From assembly GCF_002335745.1 (NCBI RefSeq), contig NZ_NIST01000001.1:2681636-2745635 (forward strand): 64,000 nucleotides of DNA. Reading direction: 5' to 3'. Shown piece by piece: positions 40,238 to 49,502 of the stretch. This DNA comes from Evansella halocellulosilytica. Lineage in GTDB: Bacteria; Bacillota; Bacilli; Bacillales; Salisediminibacteriaceae. Positions within the stretch are counted from its first letter, which is position 1. Each line of letters begins with the position of its first letter. Under the pieces are notes generated by a model. That model searched no databases. It worked only from the letters and a program-made list of their open reading frames with translations, and was not told the DNA's origin. The position numbers and the translations under genes are program-made.

Positions 40238-41107
40238 ATGACTTTTCAAATACACGAAGACACGCAGTTAGGAGAAGTGAAACTTAAGGTTAGCAATATA
40301 GAAAAATCGAGTCAATTTTATAAAGAAATAATTGGATTTAGGATTTTAGAAAAAAAGCGAGATTCTGTGACATTGACAGCAGATGGAAACAAATCGTTGC
40401 TTGTATTGAAAGAAGTACCAAATGCAGTTGTGCTGCCACCTAGGTCAGCAACTGGACTTTATCATTTTGCGATTCTTTTACCAGAGCGAAAGGATCTCGG
40501 AAATGTATATGAACATCTATTGCAACATAACATTCGGTTAGGTTCGTCAGACCATTATGTAAGTGAAGCGATTTATTTATCGGACCCAGACGGTAATGGG
40601 ATTGAATTGTATCATGACCGGCCGCGCGATCATTGGTTGAAAGATGAGCATGGGAATTACATTATGACTGTGGATCCGTTAAATGAAAACAGTTTACTCG
40701 AGGCAGGGGGCGGAGAGCAATGGGAAAGGTTGCCTGAAAATACGAAGATTGGACATATTCACCTCCATGTTAATGATTTACATCAGTCTCGCAAGTTTTA
40801 TAAAGATGTGCTTGGCTTTGATACAACAGTAGAAAATGATAAACGAATGGGGATGCTTTTTCACGGAGCTGGAGGTTATCACCATCACATCGGATTAAAT
40901 ATTTGGGCTGGAGCGGATGCACCAAACCCACCTGAACGTGCTGTAGGCATTGCTCGTTATACAATTGTTCTTCCAAACGAAGATGCATTTGAGAACGTGC
41001 GTAAAAACATTAATACGTATCATTATCAGTACGAAATACAAGAAAGGTCTCTGTTCATAACAGATCCAGCACAAGTGAACATACAATTAACTGTAAAAGA
41101 AAAATAA
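40238..41107 (+). CDS. Catechol-2,3-dioxygenase-like double VOC protein (CatE type)
   Basis: This 289-residue protein has two VOC modules: residues about 10-130 (LGEVKLKVSNIEKSSQFYKE, YLSDPDGNGIELYHDRP) and 165-285 (IGHIHLHVNDLHQSRKFYKD). The metal site of the CatE family would use His173 in HIHLHV, a second His in YHHHIGLNIW, and a C-terminal acidic residue that is less clear here because the last strand reads ITDPAQVNIQL. Length and layout match B. subtilis CatE, an extradiol dioxygenase. The altered final motif leaves the activity open. Ribosome site AGAAGGGGGG. Confidence 0.82.
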   Translation: MTFQIHEDTQLGEVKLKVSNIEKSSQFYKEIIGFRILEKKRDSVTLTADGNKSLLVLKEVPNAVVLPPRSATGLYHFAILLPERKDLGNVYEHLLQHNIRLGSSDHYVSEAIYLSDPDGNGIELYHDRPRDHWLKDEHGNYIMTVDPLNENSLLEAGGGEQWERLPENTKIGHIHLHVNDLHQSRKFYKDVLGFDTTVENDKRMGMLFHGAGGYHHHIGLNIWAGADAPNPPERAVGIARYTIVLPNEDAFENVRKNINTYHYQYEIQERSLFITDPAQVNIQLTVKEK

Positions 41108-41223
41108 CTTCGAAACCTGATAAATATAATGAATGAAAAATTGACAGGCTTATTTGATAAATATAAAACAAGTAATAGTAGAAATTGCTGTGATACTCCC
41201 GCGGAAAGGAAAAGTGACGAACT

Positions 41224-41886
41224 ATGGCAAAAGGAAAGCAATTTGTTGTAATTGGGTTAGGTAGATTTGGAGGTAGTGTATGCAGAGAACTGATCGGTCA
41301 AGGGAATGAAGTCCTTGTAATTGATTCAGATGAAGATAAAGTAAATGAATTTGCCAATATTGCGACGCATGCAGTTGTTGCAAATTCAACAGATGAAGCA
41401 ACGCTGCGTTCATTGGGGATTAGAAACTTTGACTACGTCGTTGTCGCGATCGGGGACAATATTCAAGCAAGTATTTTAACGACCTTGCTATTAAAAGAAG
41501 CAGGCATTGAAAATGTATGGGTAAAAGCAAAAAACGATTATCATCATAAAGTGTTAGAGAAGATAGGTGCAGATCAGATCGTTCATCCAGAGAATGATAT
41601 GGGGCGAAGAGTAGCCCAGCAAATGGCGGATGAAAAGGTCATTGATTTTATTGAACTTTCGGATGAGTACAGTATTGTAGAACTAATTGCTTCGGCAAAG
41701 CTTGAAGGCAATACGTTAATAGATTTAGATATTCGAGCAAAGTATGGAATAACGATTTTAGCGATCAAAAAAGGAACTGATATTAATATCTCCCCAGAAC
41801 CTGATTATGCTATTCAAAAAGGTGATCTTCTTATCGTTATTGGGCATAATAAAGATATTAAAAGATTTGAAGATTTGGCGATCTAA
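41224..41886 (+). CDS. ktrC: K+ uptake regulatory subunit (TrkA/KtrA type)
   Basis: This 220-residue cytosolic protein has an N-terminal RCK-N Rossmann domain (VVIGLGRFGGSVCREL, acidic VIDSDEDKV at the end of strand 2) and a C-terminal RCK-C domain from about 140. It forms the ring that gates KtrB/KtrD potassium channels and binds ATP/ADP and c-di-AMP. No membrane partner is adjacent; a stand-alone gene is the usual situation for ktrC in Bacillus, hence the symbol. KtrA is the alternative. Confidence 0.88.
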   Translation: MAKGKQFVVIGLGRFGGSVCRELIGQGNEVLVIDSDEDKVNEFANIATHAVVANSTDEATLRSLGIRNFDYVVVAIGDNIQASILTTLLLKEAGIENVWVKAKNDYHHKVLEKIGADQIVHPENDMGRRVAQQMADEKVIDFIELSDEYSIVELIASAKLEGNTLIDLDIRAKYGITILAIKKGTDINISPEPDYAIQKGDLLIVIGHNKDIKRFEDLAI

Positions 41887-41903
41887 TCATGAAATTGAGA
41901 ATG

Positions 41904-42147
41904 TGCACGTTTTATTCAGTCTATCGTTTCTTTGTTTTGTTACCGGCATAGCAGTTTGGGTACCAAATCTAGTCTTTCAGCACCCTACTATGCTTATTTT
42001 TTAACGTTCATTATACAACCAATTGGAATTTTATGTGGTTATTTAGCTGGAATCTGTTTTGGAGTTATAACGAATAACATAATGACGTTTAGTTACTTTA
42101 TCTCTATGTTTCTTGGGCATGTTATAGCAGCTTTATTCAGTTTATAA
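41904..42147 (+). pseudogene. Possible frameshifted small membrane protein
   Basis: Directly after ktrC, one frame reads HVLFSLSFLCFVTGIAVWVP up to a stop at 42004. A second frame, from about 41985, continues YYAYFLTFIIQPIGILCGYL and runs to 42147 with two or three more hydrophobic segments. A single indel near 41985 would join them into one protein of about 80 residues. No good ribosome site is seen and the family is unknown. It could also be two meaningless open frames in a T-rich region. Confidence 0.35.
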
Positions 42148-42162
42148 CCGTTAAAGAAGAAA

Positions 42163-42203
42163 AAAAGGAGGTGTCTCAAAAGTATTGAGGACACCACTTT
42201 TTC
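42163..42203. terminator. Bidirectional terminator between ktrC region and the second Mn catalase
   Basis: GGTGTCTCAA pairs with TTGAGGACACC (one bulge), flanked by an A-rich run on the left and TTTTTC on the right. Confidence 0.7.
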
Positions 42204-42285
42204 ATTTTATAATCTTATAGAATCGAAATCGCTATCGCAGGACGTTTTTAACCAGGGCACAAGTGCTCTTTTTGTTAACTGTTTA

Positions 42286-43137
42286 TTAACCTTTATCTGG
42301 CTCAAGATGTTCATCACGTATAAATGGTAAGGTATCGTGAATGTAAGGCGGAGCAGGGTGTAATCTCGGTGCCGGTCCAAAGGCAGGTGCTGGTGATACA
42401 TATTGAAAATGACTTAAAGAGTCCATACTTGGACCACTCGCCCATCTACCTCGACTGCTTTCTTCCCCTTCAGATAAATTATAAAATTGATAAGCGACTT
42501 CTTGTTTTTCCAGTTCTCTAGGGAAAGTACTCGGTACTACGATGTTTTCCTGTGCCTCAATTTCAGCTATCGCAGCTTTCCACATGTTTTGATGCATCGT
42601 ATCTCGAGCAATTAAGAAAGAAAGCATATCTTTTACAGCCGGGTCGTTTGTCGATTCATATAGTCTGACCGCTTGTAATCGCCCTTGTGACTCCGCGTTT
42701 AAATTCGCCCTGAAATCAGCTAATAAATTACCGCTCGCGATAATATAATCAGCAGTCCAGCGGTTTCCGACACTATCAGCTGGCATCGCACCTAAACCTG
42801 AAACGATTGCGTGCTGTGGATTCATTCCACCTAATACAGCACCGATAACTGGGTTTTGTGCAGCCGTCTCTTGATCACCTACAGGTGCTTTATCAAGCAG
42901 CCGCGCGATCATCGTTGCAAGCATTTCAACATGGGCTAGCTCCTCTGTTCCTACATCCATTAATAGATCTCTATATTTTGCGTCAGCTCGACTGTTCCAC
43001 CCTTGAAATAAATATTGTAGGGCTACTGATATTTCCCCAAACTGTCCTCCTAGCACTTCTTGTAGCTGCTTCGCGAATAGTGCATCTGGTCGACTTGGCC
43101 GTGCTTCATATTGCAACTCTTTAATATGGAAAAACAT
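42286..43137 (-). CDS. Manganese catalase family protein, second copy
   Basis: This 283-residue protein has the di-manganese ligands Glu35 (FGEISVALQY), Glu66 and His69 (EELAHVE), Glu149 and His182 (MHQNMW), at the positions of the well-studied Mn catalase. The C-terminal 60 residues are rich in Pro and His (APAFGPAPRLHPAPPYIHD), unlike the copy at 3749, and may be a surface or coat-association tail. AGGAGG lies upstream of the ATG. It may be a general peroxide defence enzyme or a CotJC-like coat protein. Monocistronic. Confidence 0.9.
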   Translation of the reverse strand: MFFHIKELQYEARPSRPDALFAKQLQEVLGGQFGEISVALQYLFQGWNSRADAKYRDLLMDVGTEELAHVEMLATMIARLLDKAPVGDQETAAQNPVIGAVLGGMNPQHAIVSGLGAMPADSVGNRWTADYIIASGNLLADFRANLNAESQGRLQAVRLYESTNDPAVKDMLSFLIARDTMHQNMWKAAIAEIEAQENIVVPSTFPRELEKQEVAYQFYNLSEGEESSRGRWASGPSMDSLSHFQYVSPAPAFGPAPRLHPAPPYIHDTLPFIRDEHLEPDKG

Positions 43138-43544
43138 TTTGATCCCTCCTAAATCACTCTATATGTAATCTATTCTGTAATTGGATTGTCCTAGAACATG
43201 TATAGAATGTAATTGGATATTGTTTACAGTTCGTTAAGCTCAATCGTATAAGAGGTTCATCTTATTCAAATTCCTTGGAGGCGAATGGTTGCTTGATTGT
43301 ACGACTTTTGTTGTAGAAAAGTTACAGTCATAGAAGGATTCCTTTTTATCTTTTTATTAGTATGATTTGTGTAACGACCGACCGGAGTTACCACATGAGA
43401 GAGGACGTGTGGTCATACAAAGATCAACGTTTTCCTCTGTGAAACGAGTGATCCATAAAAAGCGTTGTGAGTTCCAAGTTTCTCAAGTTATAAAACATGA
43501 AGCAATGATCCTTGATTGAGAATCTATAATAAGGAGGAACAGTT
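43138..43544. other. Intergenic region without a recognised gene
   Basis: This 407-base stretch lies between divergent genes. One small inverted repeat, CCACATGAGAGAGGACGTGTGG (about 43390-43411; arms CCACA and TGTGG), is visible. Promoters for both flanking genes must lie here, but none was placed with confidence. Confidence 0.4.
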
Positions 43545-44225
43545 ATGCTTATTAAAGAAGTGAAAATATATAGCAACGACATGAACAAGATGAAGCATTT
43601 TTATCATCACACACTCGGATTTTCGATAATTGGTGAAAATGAAACGAGTATTGTGTTTCAGGTTGGAGACAGTAGATTAAGGATTGAAGCCAATCGATTT
43701 CATACATCACCAGTCTATCATTTTGCTTTTAATATATTTGCCAATCATTTTCAAGAAGCAAAAGCATGGGCAAAGCAAAGAGTGAAGTTAAATGTAGAGG
43801 AGGGGCAAGACGAAGTGTATTTTGAGAATTCAGATGCACACTCGTTTTATTTTTACGACCCTTCTGGAAATGTGGTTGAATTTATATCCCGCCATTCCTT
43901 GTCTGAAAAAAGTGATGAGCGTTTTTCTGTAAGGAAGATAATGAACATTAGTGAGATTAGTCTAACGACAAAGAATGTTCTTCATGTTGGAAAAAGCTTG
44001 ATTGATGCTGGGATTGATGTAAGAGATGCTCCTGTTAAAGCAGGACAACTTAATTTTCTCGGTGAATCTGGTTCTTATATTCTATTAGGTCCTGAAAAAA
44101 GACGCTGGTACTTTTCAATTATAGAGGCAGAGGTTCATCCTTTGACAATTACGATTGATCCGAATATTCATATTCATGTTGATACTTCAGGAACAGTTCA
44201 AGTGGGAAAGGGAGAGAAGATATGA
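43545..44225 (+). CDS. VOC-fold protein
   Basis: This 226-residue protein has one clear VOC module (about 1-115: EVKIYSNDMNKMKHFYHHTLGF at the start and FYFYDPSGNVVEFISRH at the end) followed by a more divergent second half. AAGGAGG lies before the ATG. The stop overlaps the next start by 4 bases, so it is co-translated with an arylamine N-acetyltransferase. That pairing suggests handling of an aromatic or amine compound, but the substrate is unknown. Confidence 0.82.
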   Translation: MLIKEVKIYSNDMNKMKHFYHHTLGFSIIGENETSIVFQVGDSRLRIEANRFHTSPVYHFAFNIFANHFQEAKAWAKQRVKLNVEEGQDEVYFENSDAHSFYFYDPSGNVVEFISRHSLSEKSDERFSVRKIMNISEISLTTKNVLHVGKSLIDAGIDVRDAPVKAGQLNFLGESGSYILLGPEKRRWYFSIIEAEVHPLTITIDPNIHIHVDTSGTVQVGKGEKI

Positions 44226-45058
44226 AGATAAAGTCAAAATGGGCAGAAGAATATGTAAAACAATTACAATTGACAGTTGAAAAGCCAACTTATTCTTATT
44301 TAGTAAGGCTGTGTCATGCACATTTAAATACATTCCCTTTTGAGAATATAAGTAAGTTGATTTTATATCGTGATATGAAGTCCCTTCCATCCAAGGAGAA
44401 ATTTATTGAGAATTATAAAGATTATCATTTCGGGGGAACGTGTTATACGCTTAATGCTAACTTTATGGAATTATTAAAAGAACTAGGTTTTGATTGTTAT
44501 CATGTCATGCTTGGTGAAGTTCATATAGGCATTATTGTCGTTTTTGATGGTGAGAAGTACTATGTTGATTGTGGGTCAGCTGCACCGGTTTTTACACCGA
44601 TTCGTATTGCGGAAGAGAGAGAGAATTATGTGAAGTTCGCTGAAGATGAAGTCTATATTTTACCTGTTAATAAAAATGCGGATCATTATAAATACGTCCG
44701 GTACTACGAAGGGATTAAACGGGGGAATGTATGGGAGTTCCGTGCAGATGTTGAATACAAGTTCGAGGATTTTTCCGAGGTAATCGAGAAATCTATGGAA
44801 CCAGGTTCAACATTTATGTCGATATTAAGGTGTCAATTATGGCAACTGAATAAAAAACGGAGTGTTTCTTTAATCAATAATCAATTTGAAATCAGGTATG
44901 ACGATGGACAGACTGAAAAAGTAACTTTAAAGACGGTTAGTGAAATTGAAGGTGTATTATCTGAAGAATTCCAGTTAGGAAAATTACCAGTTCGAAAAGC
45001 GATAAACGTGCTACAAAATTTGCAAATTGATATATTTCACAAAAAGCAAGCCAATTAA
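44222..45058 (+). CDS. Arylamine N-acetyltransferase family protein
   Basis: This 278-residue protein has the NAT triad: Cys74 in FGGTCYTLN, His101 in EVHIGIIVVF, and Asp116 in YYVDCGSAAP. The His-Asp spacing of 15 is standard; the Cys-His distance of 27 is shorter than usual, pointing to a shorter loop. NATs transfer acetyl groups from acetyl-CoA to arylamines and hydrazines. It overlaps the upstream VOC gene (ATGA). A large terminator hairpin lies about 24 bases after the stop. Confidence 0.86.
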   Translation: MKIKSKWAEEYVKQLQLTVEKPTYSYLVRLCHAHLNTFPFENISKLILYRDMKSLPSKEKFIENYKDYHFGGTCYTLNANFMELLKELGFDCYHVMLGEVHIGIIVVFDGEKYYVDCGSAAPVFTPIRIAEERENYVKFAEDEVYILPVNKNADHYKYVRYYEGIKRGNVWEFRADVEYKFEDFSEVIEKSMEPGSTFMSILRCQLWQLNKKRSVSLINNQFEIRYDDGQTEKVTLKTVSEIEGVLSEEFQLGKLPVRKAINVLQNLQIDIFHKKQAN

Positions 45059-45081
45059 AAGTTAACTCACAATGTCTGATA

Positions 45082-45122
45082 CCCAAAAATTCCCATGTGC
45101 CTGGCACATGGGAATTTTTGGG
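45082..45122 (+). terminator. Strong terminator-like hairpin after the NAT gene
   Basis: A perfect 19-bp stem, CCCAAAAATTCCCATGTGC with its complement, closes a CTG loop. The core GTGCCTGGCAC is a hairpin tip common in Bacillaceae intergenic repeats. Downstream is TTTATG rather than a long T run. Confidence 0.7.
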
Positions 45123-45245
45123 ATGTTTATGAAGGCAGGTGCCGTGGTAGTTGCTGTTCTTTACAGAAAAAATACTTGTTTTTCTATTCTTTCCTATTGT
45201 ATTTTTATATCTGAAGTGGTAGAAATGATTTTGAGGAGTGATACA

Positions 45246-46172
45246 ATGTCAAAAGTACTAATATTTGGACACAAAAATCCTGATACGGATACGATTTGTT
45301 CAGCAATTGCATACGCACATTTAAAAGAACAGCTAGGTATGGACTGTGAACCAGTCAGGCTAGGAGAAATCAATGGAGAAACAGAATTTGCTTTAAAGCA
45401 CTTTAATGTGGAAAGTCCACGCTTTATTGAAAAGGCAGTGAACGACACGAATGAAGTCATTTTAGTTGACCATAATGAATTTCAACAAAGTGTCGATGAT
45501 ATTAATGATGTTCGTATTCTGGAGGTCATTGATCATCATAAAGTATCAAACTTTGAAACGAGCGACCCTCTTTACTTCCGAGCTGAACCAGTCGGGTGTA
45601 CTGCAACGATTCTTTATAAATTATATAGAGAAAACGACGTAGAGATTCCTAATAATATAGCAGGATTAATGCTCTCAGCGATCATTTCAGATTCATTATT
45701 GTTTAAATCACCAACTTGTACAGAAGAAGACATAAATGTCGCTCATAAATTAGCTGACATCGCAGGTGTTAATGCGAATGAATATGGATTAGATATGTTA
45801 AAAGCTGGTGCTGATTTAAGTGATAAAACGGTTGAACAATTAATTTCATTAGATGCGAAAGAATTTCAAATGGGTGACAAAAAAGTAGAAGTGGCTCAAG
45901 TAAATACGGTGGATCCTAAAGAAGTTTTTGCAGCAAAGGAAGAAATAACGAAAGCGATTGAAAAAACAATCAATGAGAAAAATTTAGACTTATTCCTGTT
46001 CCTTGTCACTGATATTTTAGAAAATGATTCCCATGCTTTAGCAATAGGTGAACGTAGTTTAGCAGTCGAGAATGCGTTCCAAGTAACATTACAAGATCAG
46101 ACTGCAATTCTAAAAGGAGTCGTTTCACGAAAAAAACAAGTTGTACCTCAACTAACATCAGCAATGAAATAA
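45246..46172 (+). CDS. ppaC: Manganese-dependent inorganic pyrophosphatase
   Basis: This 308-residue DHH-family (family II) pyrophosphatase has His9, Asp13 and Asp15 ([13 protein letters not shown]), Asp75 (VDHN), the DHH motif at about 96-98 (IDHHKV), and the C-terminal substrate loop [10 protein letters not shown]. It hydrolyses pyrophosphate in the cytosol, pulling biosynthetic reactions forward. The ATG at 45246 follows GAGGAGTG; the open frame extends further upstream without support. Length agrees with B. subtilis PpaC (309). Confidence 0.95.
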   Translation: MSKVLIFGHKNPDTDTICSAIAYAHLKEQLGMDCEPVRLGEINGETEFALKHFNVESPRFIEKAVNDTNEVILVDHNEFQQSVDDINDVRILEVIDHHKVSNFETSDPLYFRAEPVGCTATILYKLYRENDVEIPNNIAGLMLSAIISDSLLFKSPTCTEEDINVAHKLADIAGVNANEYGLDMLKAGADLSDKTVEQLISLDAKEFQMGDKKVEVAQVNTVDPKEVFAAKEEITKAIEKTINEKNLDLFLFLVTDILENDSHALAIGERSLAVENAFQVTLQDQTAILKGVVSRKKQVVPQLTSAMK

Positions 46173-46175
46173 GTA

Positions 46176-46246
46176 GAAGCTGGGACAAACCCCCAGTAAA
46201 TAAAAAATGGCTCTCACACGGTGATAGTCATTTTTTATTTACTGAG
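46176..46246 (+). terminator. Hairpin repeat with GCTGGGACAAAC, after ppaC
   Basis: The tag GAAGCTGGGACAAACC is followed by a long stem: AGTAAATAAAAAATGGCT and AGTCATTTTTTATTTACT with an inner TCAC/GTGA pair. It is the second of three copies of this module and begins right after the ppaC stop. Confidence 0.7.
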
Positions 46247-46259
46247 AATAATAATTGAG

Positions 46260-46653
46260 GTTGATTGTGCAAAAAAACACTCGCTTGCACTCCAGAGCAC
46301 AAGTGCGACATCTACTCGTGCTACACTTCGTTTTCATTGTAGTGTCTTCTTTGTCCGTGGCCAAGCTTCAGATAATCGATGAAAAACACCCCGATGGATC
46401 TTCATCTTTTGATTTCCTGCTTCTCTCTCTTCTAGTATTGCTCTATAGCTGTCTGAGTCAACCTGTCAAAACGCCACGTCCTATGTGGCATGTCCGGCAT
46501 TAGGACGTCCTGTCGTCCGTCGGAGCAACTCGCAAGATCAGATCTTCTGCTAAATCCCCCGCGTCCTGAGGGAACACCGAAGTCACCACATCCGTGTGGA
46601 GCTCGTGATGAAAATGCTAGTCGCATTAGTCACCTGATTTTTTGACAATCAAC
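46260..46653. repeat. Family 2 inverted-repeat element, long copy
   Basis: The ends GTTGATTGTGCAAAAAA (46260-46276) and TTTTTTGACAATCAAC (46638-46653) match the ends of the 125-bp element at 1600-1724 with a single-base difference. The interior is GC-rich with short palindromes (AGGACGTCCT, GCCACGTCCTATGTGGC). The first 110 bases match 19933-20050 in inverted orientation. No plausible gene is present. Confidence 0.6.
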
Positions 46654-46676
46654 AAGGTTTCTAAATTATACATAAT

Positions 46677-46790
46677 AAGGGTACTTTCTGATCAGGTTAA
46701 AGTAACCACACTAAAACAGAATCGGGGACATCCTTATGTTTAGAGATAATAACATGAATCAAATTATTTTGCCGAATTACTTATGGCGGT
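46677..46790 (+). mobile_element. IS1182-type remnant: IS end plus first codons of transposase
   Basis: AAGGGTACTTTCTGATCAGG, then AAACAGAATCGGGGACATCC, lead to an ATG at 46738 that opens MFRDNNMNQIILPNYL before a stop. This aligns with the end and start of the transposase at 1526 (MFKDYNMNQVVLP). Everything after about 14 codons is lost. Confidence 0.7.
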
Positions 46791-46882
46791 AAACTTAAGG
46801 AAGTACACCGCTCATAAAATTACATGCATGAACTTCTCCTATATTTGCTCATACTAAGGAAAAATGTGTAGGAGTGACATGG

Positions 46883-47959
46883 ATGGATCAAAAGAAAATT
46901 GAATTAATGAAAGAATTAACAGACGTTGAAGGTGTACCAGGATTTGAGGATCGAATATATAACGTCATGAAAACACGAATCTCTTCCTTTTCTGAAAAAA
47001 TTGAAACAGATAATTTAGGAAGTCTTGTCGGGAAAGTAGGGAATGGCCAAAAAAAAGTATTACTTGCAGGACACTTAGATGAAGTAGGATTTATTATTAG
47101 TCATATTACGAAAGACGGTTTCCTTAAATTTAGAGCATTAGGTGGCTGGTGGGGGCATGTCATGCTTTCTCAGCGTGTGAAAGTGCTAACGAAAAAAGGC
47201 GATTTGACTGGAGTCATTGGGTCTAAAGCTCCTCATGTACTAAAGCCGGAAGAACGAAAAAAAGTCTTAGAAATCGATAAAATGTTCATTGATATCGGAG
47301 CGGGAAATCGTGAAGAAGCTGAATCTTTCGGTGTACAAGTCGGTGACCCCGTTGCAGCAGTTTGTCCATTTGAAGTGCTTCCAAATGAAAAAATTTTATT
47401 AGCGAGAAATTGGGATAATAGAGCAGGCTGTTATGTTGCATTAAGAGTCATGGAAGAATTAAAAGGGAAGTCTCTTCCGAACACATTGTATTCTGGTGCA
47501 ACCGTTCAAGAAGAGGTTGGCTTGCGTGGAGCGGAAACGTTAGCTCATACGATTAATCCAGACATAGCTTTTGCAACCGATGTAGGGGTTGCGACAGATA
47601 CTCCAGGTATGGGTGGAGAAGAAGGGAAGCTGTCTTTAGGGGATGGACCGATTTTAGGTTTTCTAGATCGTTCAATGGTGCCGCATAGAAAGCTGCGTGA
47701 TTTTGTGGTCGAAACAGCAAAAGCGAAGAATATTCCTTATCAATTAGAATTAATGTCAGGTGGGGCAACAGACGGGGGTAAATTTCATTTAGCCCATCAA
47801 GGTGTACCGACTATGGTCATCAGTGTTCCTTCTCGTTATATCCATAGCCATGTATCACTCGTCCATTTTGATGATTTAGAAAATGCAGTCAAGCTGTTAG
47901 TTCATGTCATTTCATCGTTAGATACCTCTACGGTTGATCATATTAAAGGATTAAGTTGA
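46883..47959 (+). CDS. M42-family metallo-aminopeptidase
   Basis: This 358-residue cytosolic di-metal peptidase has the co-catalytic metal site AGHLDEVGF (about residues 65-73), NWDNRAGCYVAL, the catalytic Glu pair VQEEVGLRGAET and ATDVGVATDTPGM, and the C-terminal metal His in RYIHSHVSLV. M42 enzymes are tetrahedral complexes that remove N-terminal residues from peptides; some Bacillus members are called endoglucanases by error. The ATG at 46883 lies 8 bases after AGGAG. It converges with pgeF on a shared terminator. Confidence 0.9.
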   Translation: MDQKKIELMKELTDVEGVPGFEDRIYNVMKTRISSFSEKIETDNLGSLVGKVGNGQKKVLLAGHLDEVGFIISHITKDGFLKFRALGGWWGHVMLSQRVKVLTKKGDLTGVIGSKAPHVLKPEERKKVLEIDKMFIDIGAGNREEAESFGVQVGDPVAAVCPFEVLPNEKILLARNWDNRAGCYVALRVMEELKGKSLPNTLYSGATVQEEVGLRGAETLAHTINPDIAFATDVGVATDTPGMGGEEGKLSLGDGPILGFLDRSMVPHRKLRDFVVETAKAKNIPYQLELMSGGATDGGKFHLAHQGVPTMVISVPSRYIHSHVSLVHFDDLENAVKLLVHVISSLDTSTVDHIKGLS

Positions 47960-47967
47960 AAATAAAA

Positions 47968-48006
47968 AGATTTTCCTTGAAGCGAAAACACTTCAAGGAA
48001 AGTCTT
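47968..48006. terminator. Bidirectional terminator between the M42 peptidase and pgeF
   Basis: TTTTCCTTGAAG pairs with CTTCAAGGAAAG around a CGAAAACA loop, with A-rich sequence on the left and a TCTT on the right. Confidence 0.7.
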
Positions 48007-48832
48007 ACTGTTCCTTTAAGCCAATAAAGCTAAGCATTCGACCGGTTTTTCCTTTGTCTCTGCGGTGTGAAAAAAATAACGTGTCCTCGCAGCTCGTGCA
48101 ATATGATGATACTTCAATATTTTCAGCAGGAATACCAGCTTTGATTAATAGCGCTCTATTTAATTTTTTTAAATCGAGTGCATATTGTCCTTCACTGATC
48201 TGTTCATATGGAACATTTTGTTCTGTTTGTAATGCTTCATTTACAAAACCTATGACGTAATCATCGACTACATAGCAGCAAGCTCCAATTGAAGGACCGA
48301 TAGCTGTGATAATGTTGTCCGAGTCAACTCCCTCGTGTTCTTTCCACGTCCGGATCATTTCTCCTGCAATGTCTTTTACGCTCCCCTTCCAACCAGCATG
48401 TGCCACTCCGATGATTTTCTCGACTGGTTCGATGAAATAGATTGGTACGCAATCTGCGAAGCATAAGGTGAGTAAAACATTTTTCTCACGAGTATAAAGT
48501 CCGTCTGTTGCCGGCAAGGCTTCATCATAATTGAAAACACCTTTTCCAGTATCATCGATAGATACTTTTGCAATATGGTTGTCATGGGTTTGATCTGCAC
48601 ATGTCCAACGAGCTGTAGAAAAGCCTAGTTGATCTGCAAGTAATTCACGATTTTTAACAACGGATGATTGATCGTCATTCACGTGGAGACCTAAGTTAAA
48701 GGAAGTAAAGGGAGCATTACTAAAACCGCCTTGTTTCGTTGTGAAGCCAGCAATGACTTCATTATTGAGTGATGTCCATTTATTCATGAAAAGTGCATGT
48801 TTATGTTTTTCAGAAAAGGGTTCAGTAGTCAT
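48005..48832 (-). CDS. pgeF: Peptidoglycan editing factor (YlmD/YfiH, multicopper-type)
   Basis: This 275-residue protein of the DUF152 family has the conserved DQTH, the FADCVPIYF segment and HAGWKGSV, plus SIGACCYVV and the C-terminal CTSCEDTLFFSHRRD. E. coli PgeF removes mis-incorporated residues from peptidoglycan precursors; members also show purine nucleosidase or polyphenol oxidase activity. In B. subtilis ylmD lies in the division cluster after sigG; here it stands alone, so this may be a second copy or a relocated gene. Confidence 0.9.
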   Translation of the reverse strand: MTTEPFSEKHKHALFMNKWTSLNNEVIAGFTTKQGGFSNAPFTSFNLGLHVNDDQSSVVKNRELLADQLGFSTARWTCADQTHDNHIAKVSIDDTGKGVFNYDEALPATDGLYTREKNVLLTLCFADCVPIYFIEPVEKIIGVAHAGWKGSVKDIAGEMIRTWKEHEGVDSDNIITAIGPSIGACCYVVDDYVIGFVNEALQTEQNVPYEQISEGQYALDLKKLNRALLIKAGIPAENIEVSSYCTSCEDTLFFSHRRDKGKTGRMLSFIGLKEQ

Positions 48833-49092
48833 GTTACTCTCTCCATTCTTTCTTTGGATTGAATTCTATTCATATTTTATCATATTTGAAAACTTACAAT
48901 CGTCACTTATAGTCACATGTAAGTTTAAAAAATTATTTTTCTATAGCTCTCTATTTATCATAATTACAACAAGTTAAAGTTGTGAATTTATCTTGGGTAT
49001 GGAAAGTCATTGTCGGAAGGGGTAACCAGTATTTATACATGCAAGATGATTTGAATGCTCTGTTTAAAAATAGATCAGGTCTTTTCTAATCA
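48833..49092. other. Intergenic region without a recognised gene
   Basis: AT-rich sequence between pgeF and the DUF1540 gene. It must contain the pgeF promoter on the minus strand. No gene, repeat or strong structure was recognised. Confidence 0.4.
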
Positions 49093-49130
49093 AAAAAAGC
49101 CGTCCCTGAAAAGTAGGCTTGGACGACTTT
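49093..49130 (-). terminator. Terminator after the DUF1540 gene
   Basis: On the minus strand AAAGTCGTCC pairs with GGACGGCTTT (one G-U) and is followed by TTTT. Confidence 0.8.
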
Positions 49131-49139
49131 GAAGCGACG

Positions 49140-49295
49140 TTACATTTTCGGATCAAATGTTTTACAGTCGGTTTCTTCTTGTTTTTTTGCTTTTTCACCA
49201 GTGTGACTAATAACATAAATACGATCAGCATCACATTTATTTCCATTAGCCCAAAACTTACAGTTTTTCACTTCACATAAAACATCTACAGCCAT
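49140..49295 (-). CDS. DUF1540 small cysteine-rich protein
   Basis: This 51-residue protein (MAVDVLCEVKNCKFWANGNK...) has four cysteines spaced as in DUF1540: LCEVKNCKFW, NKCDAD and DCKTF. They probably bind a metal ion. A second frame overlapping it on the same strand is a shadow. AAGGGGGTG precedes the ATG. Function unknown; such proteins are widespread in Firmicutes. Confidence 0.82.
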   Translation of the reverse strand: MAVDVLCEVKNCKFWANGNKCDADRIYVISHTGEKAKKQEETDCKTFDPKM

Positions 49296-49502
49296 ACATT
49301 CACCCCCTTATATAAAAAGGATGAGCAACCGGGAATATTTTATTCTTTATTCGAATAGTTCCAGTAATTATACATTCTGGTTTTATTTAATTGCTATTTT
49401 TATTATAGAATGTAGTATTCGCGCGATTTCGAGGAATTATAACTAATAACGACTCGTCACGACATCGGAAATATTATTTTATGAAAGTTTTTAAAAATCT
49501 TA

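Noticed and set aside
46255-46626. Small open frames in both directions
   Set aside because: They lie within the family 2 inverted-repeat element and lack ribosome sites or family motifs.
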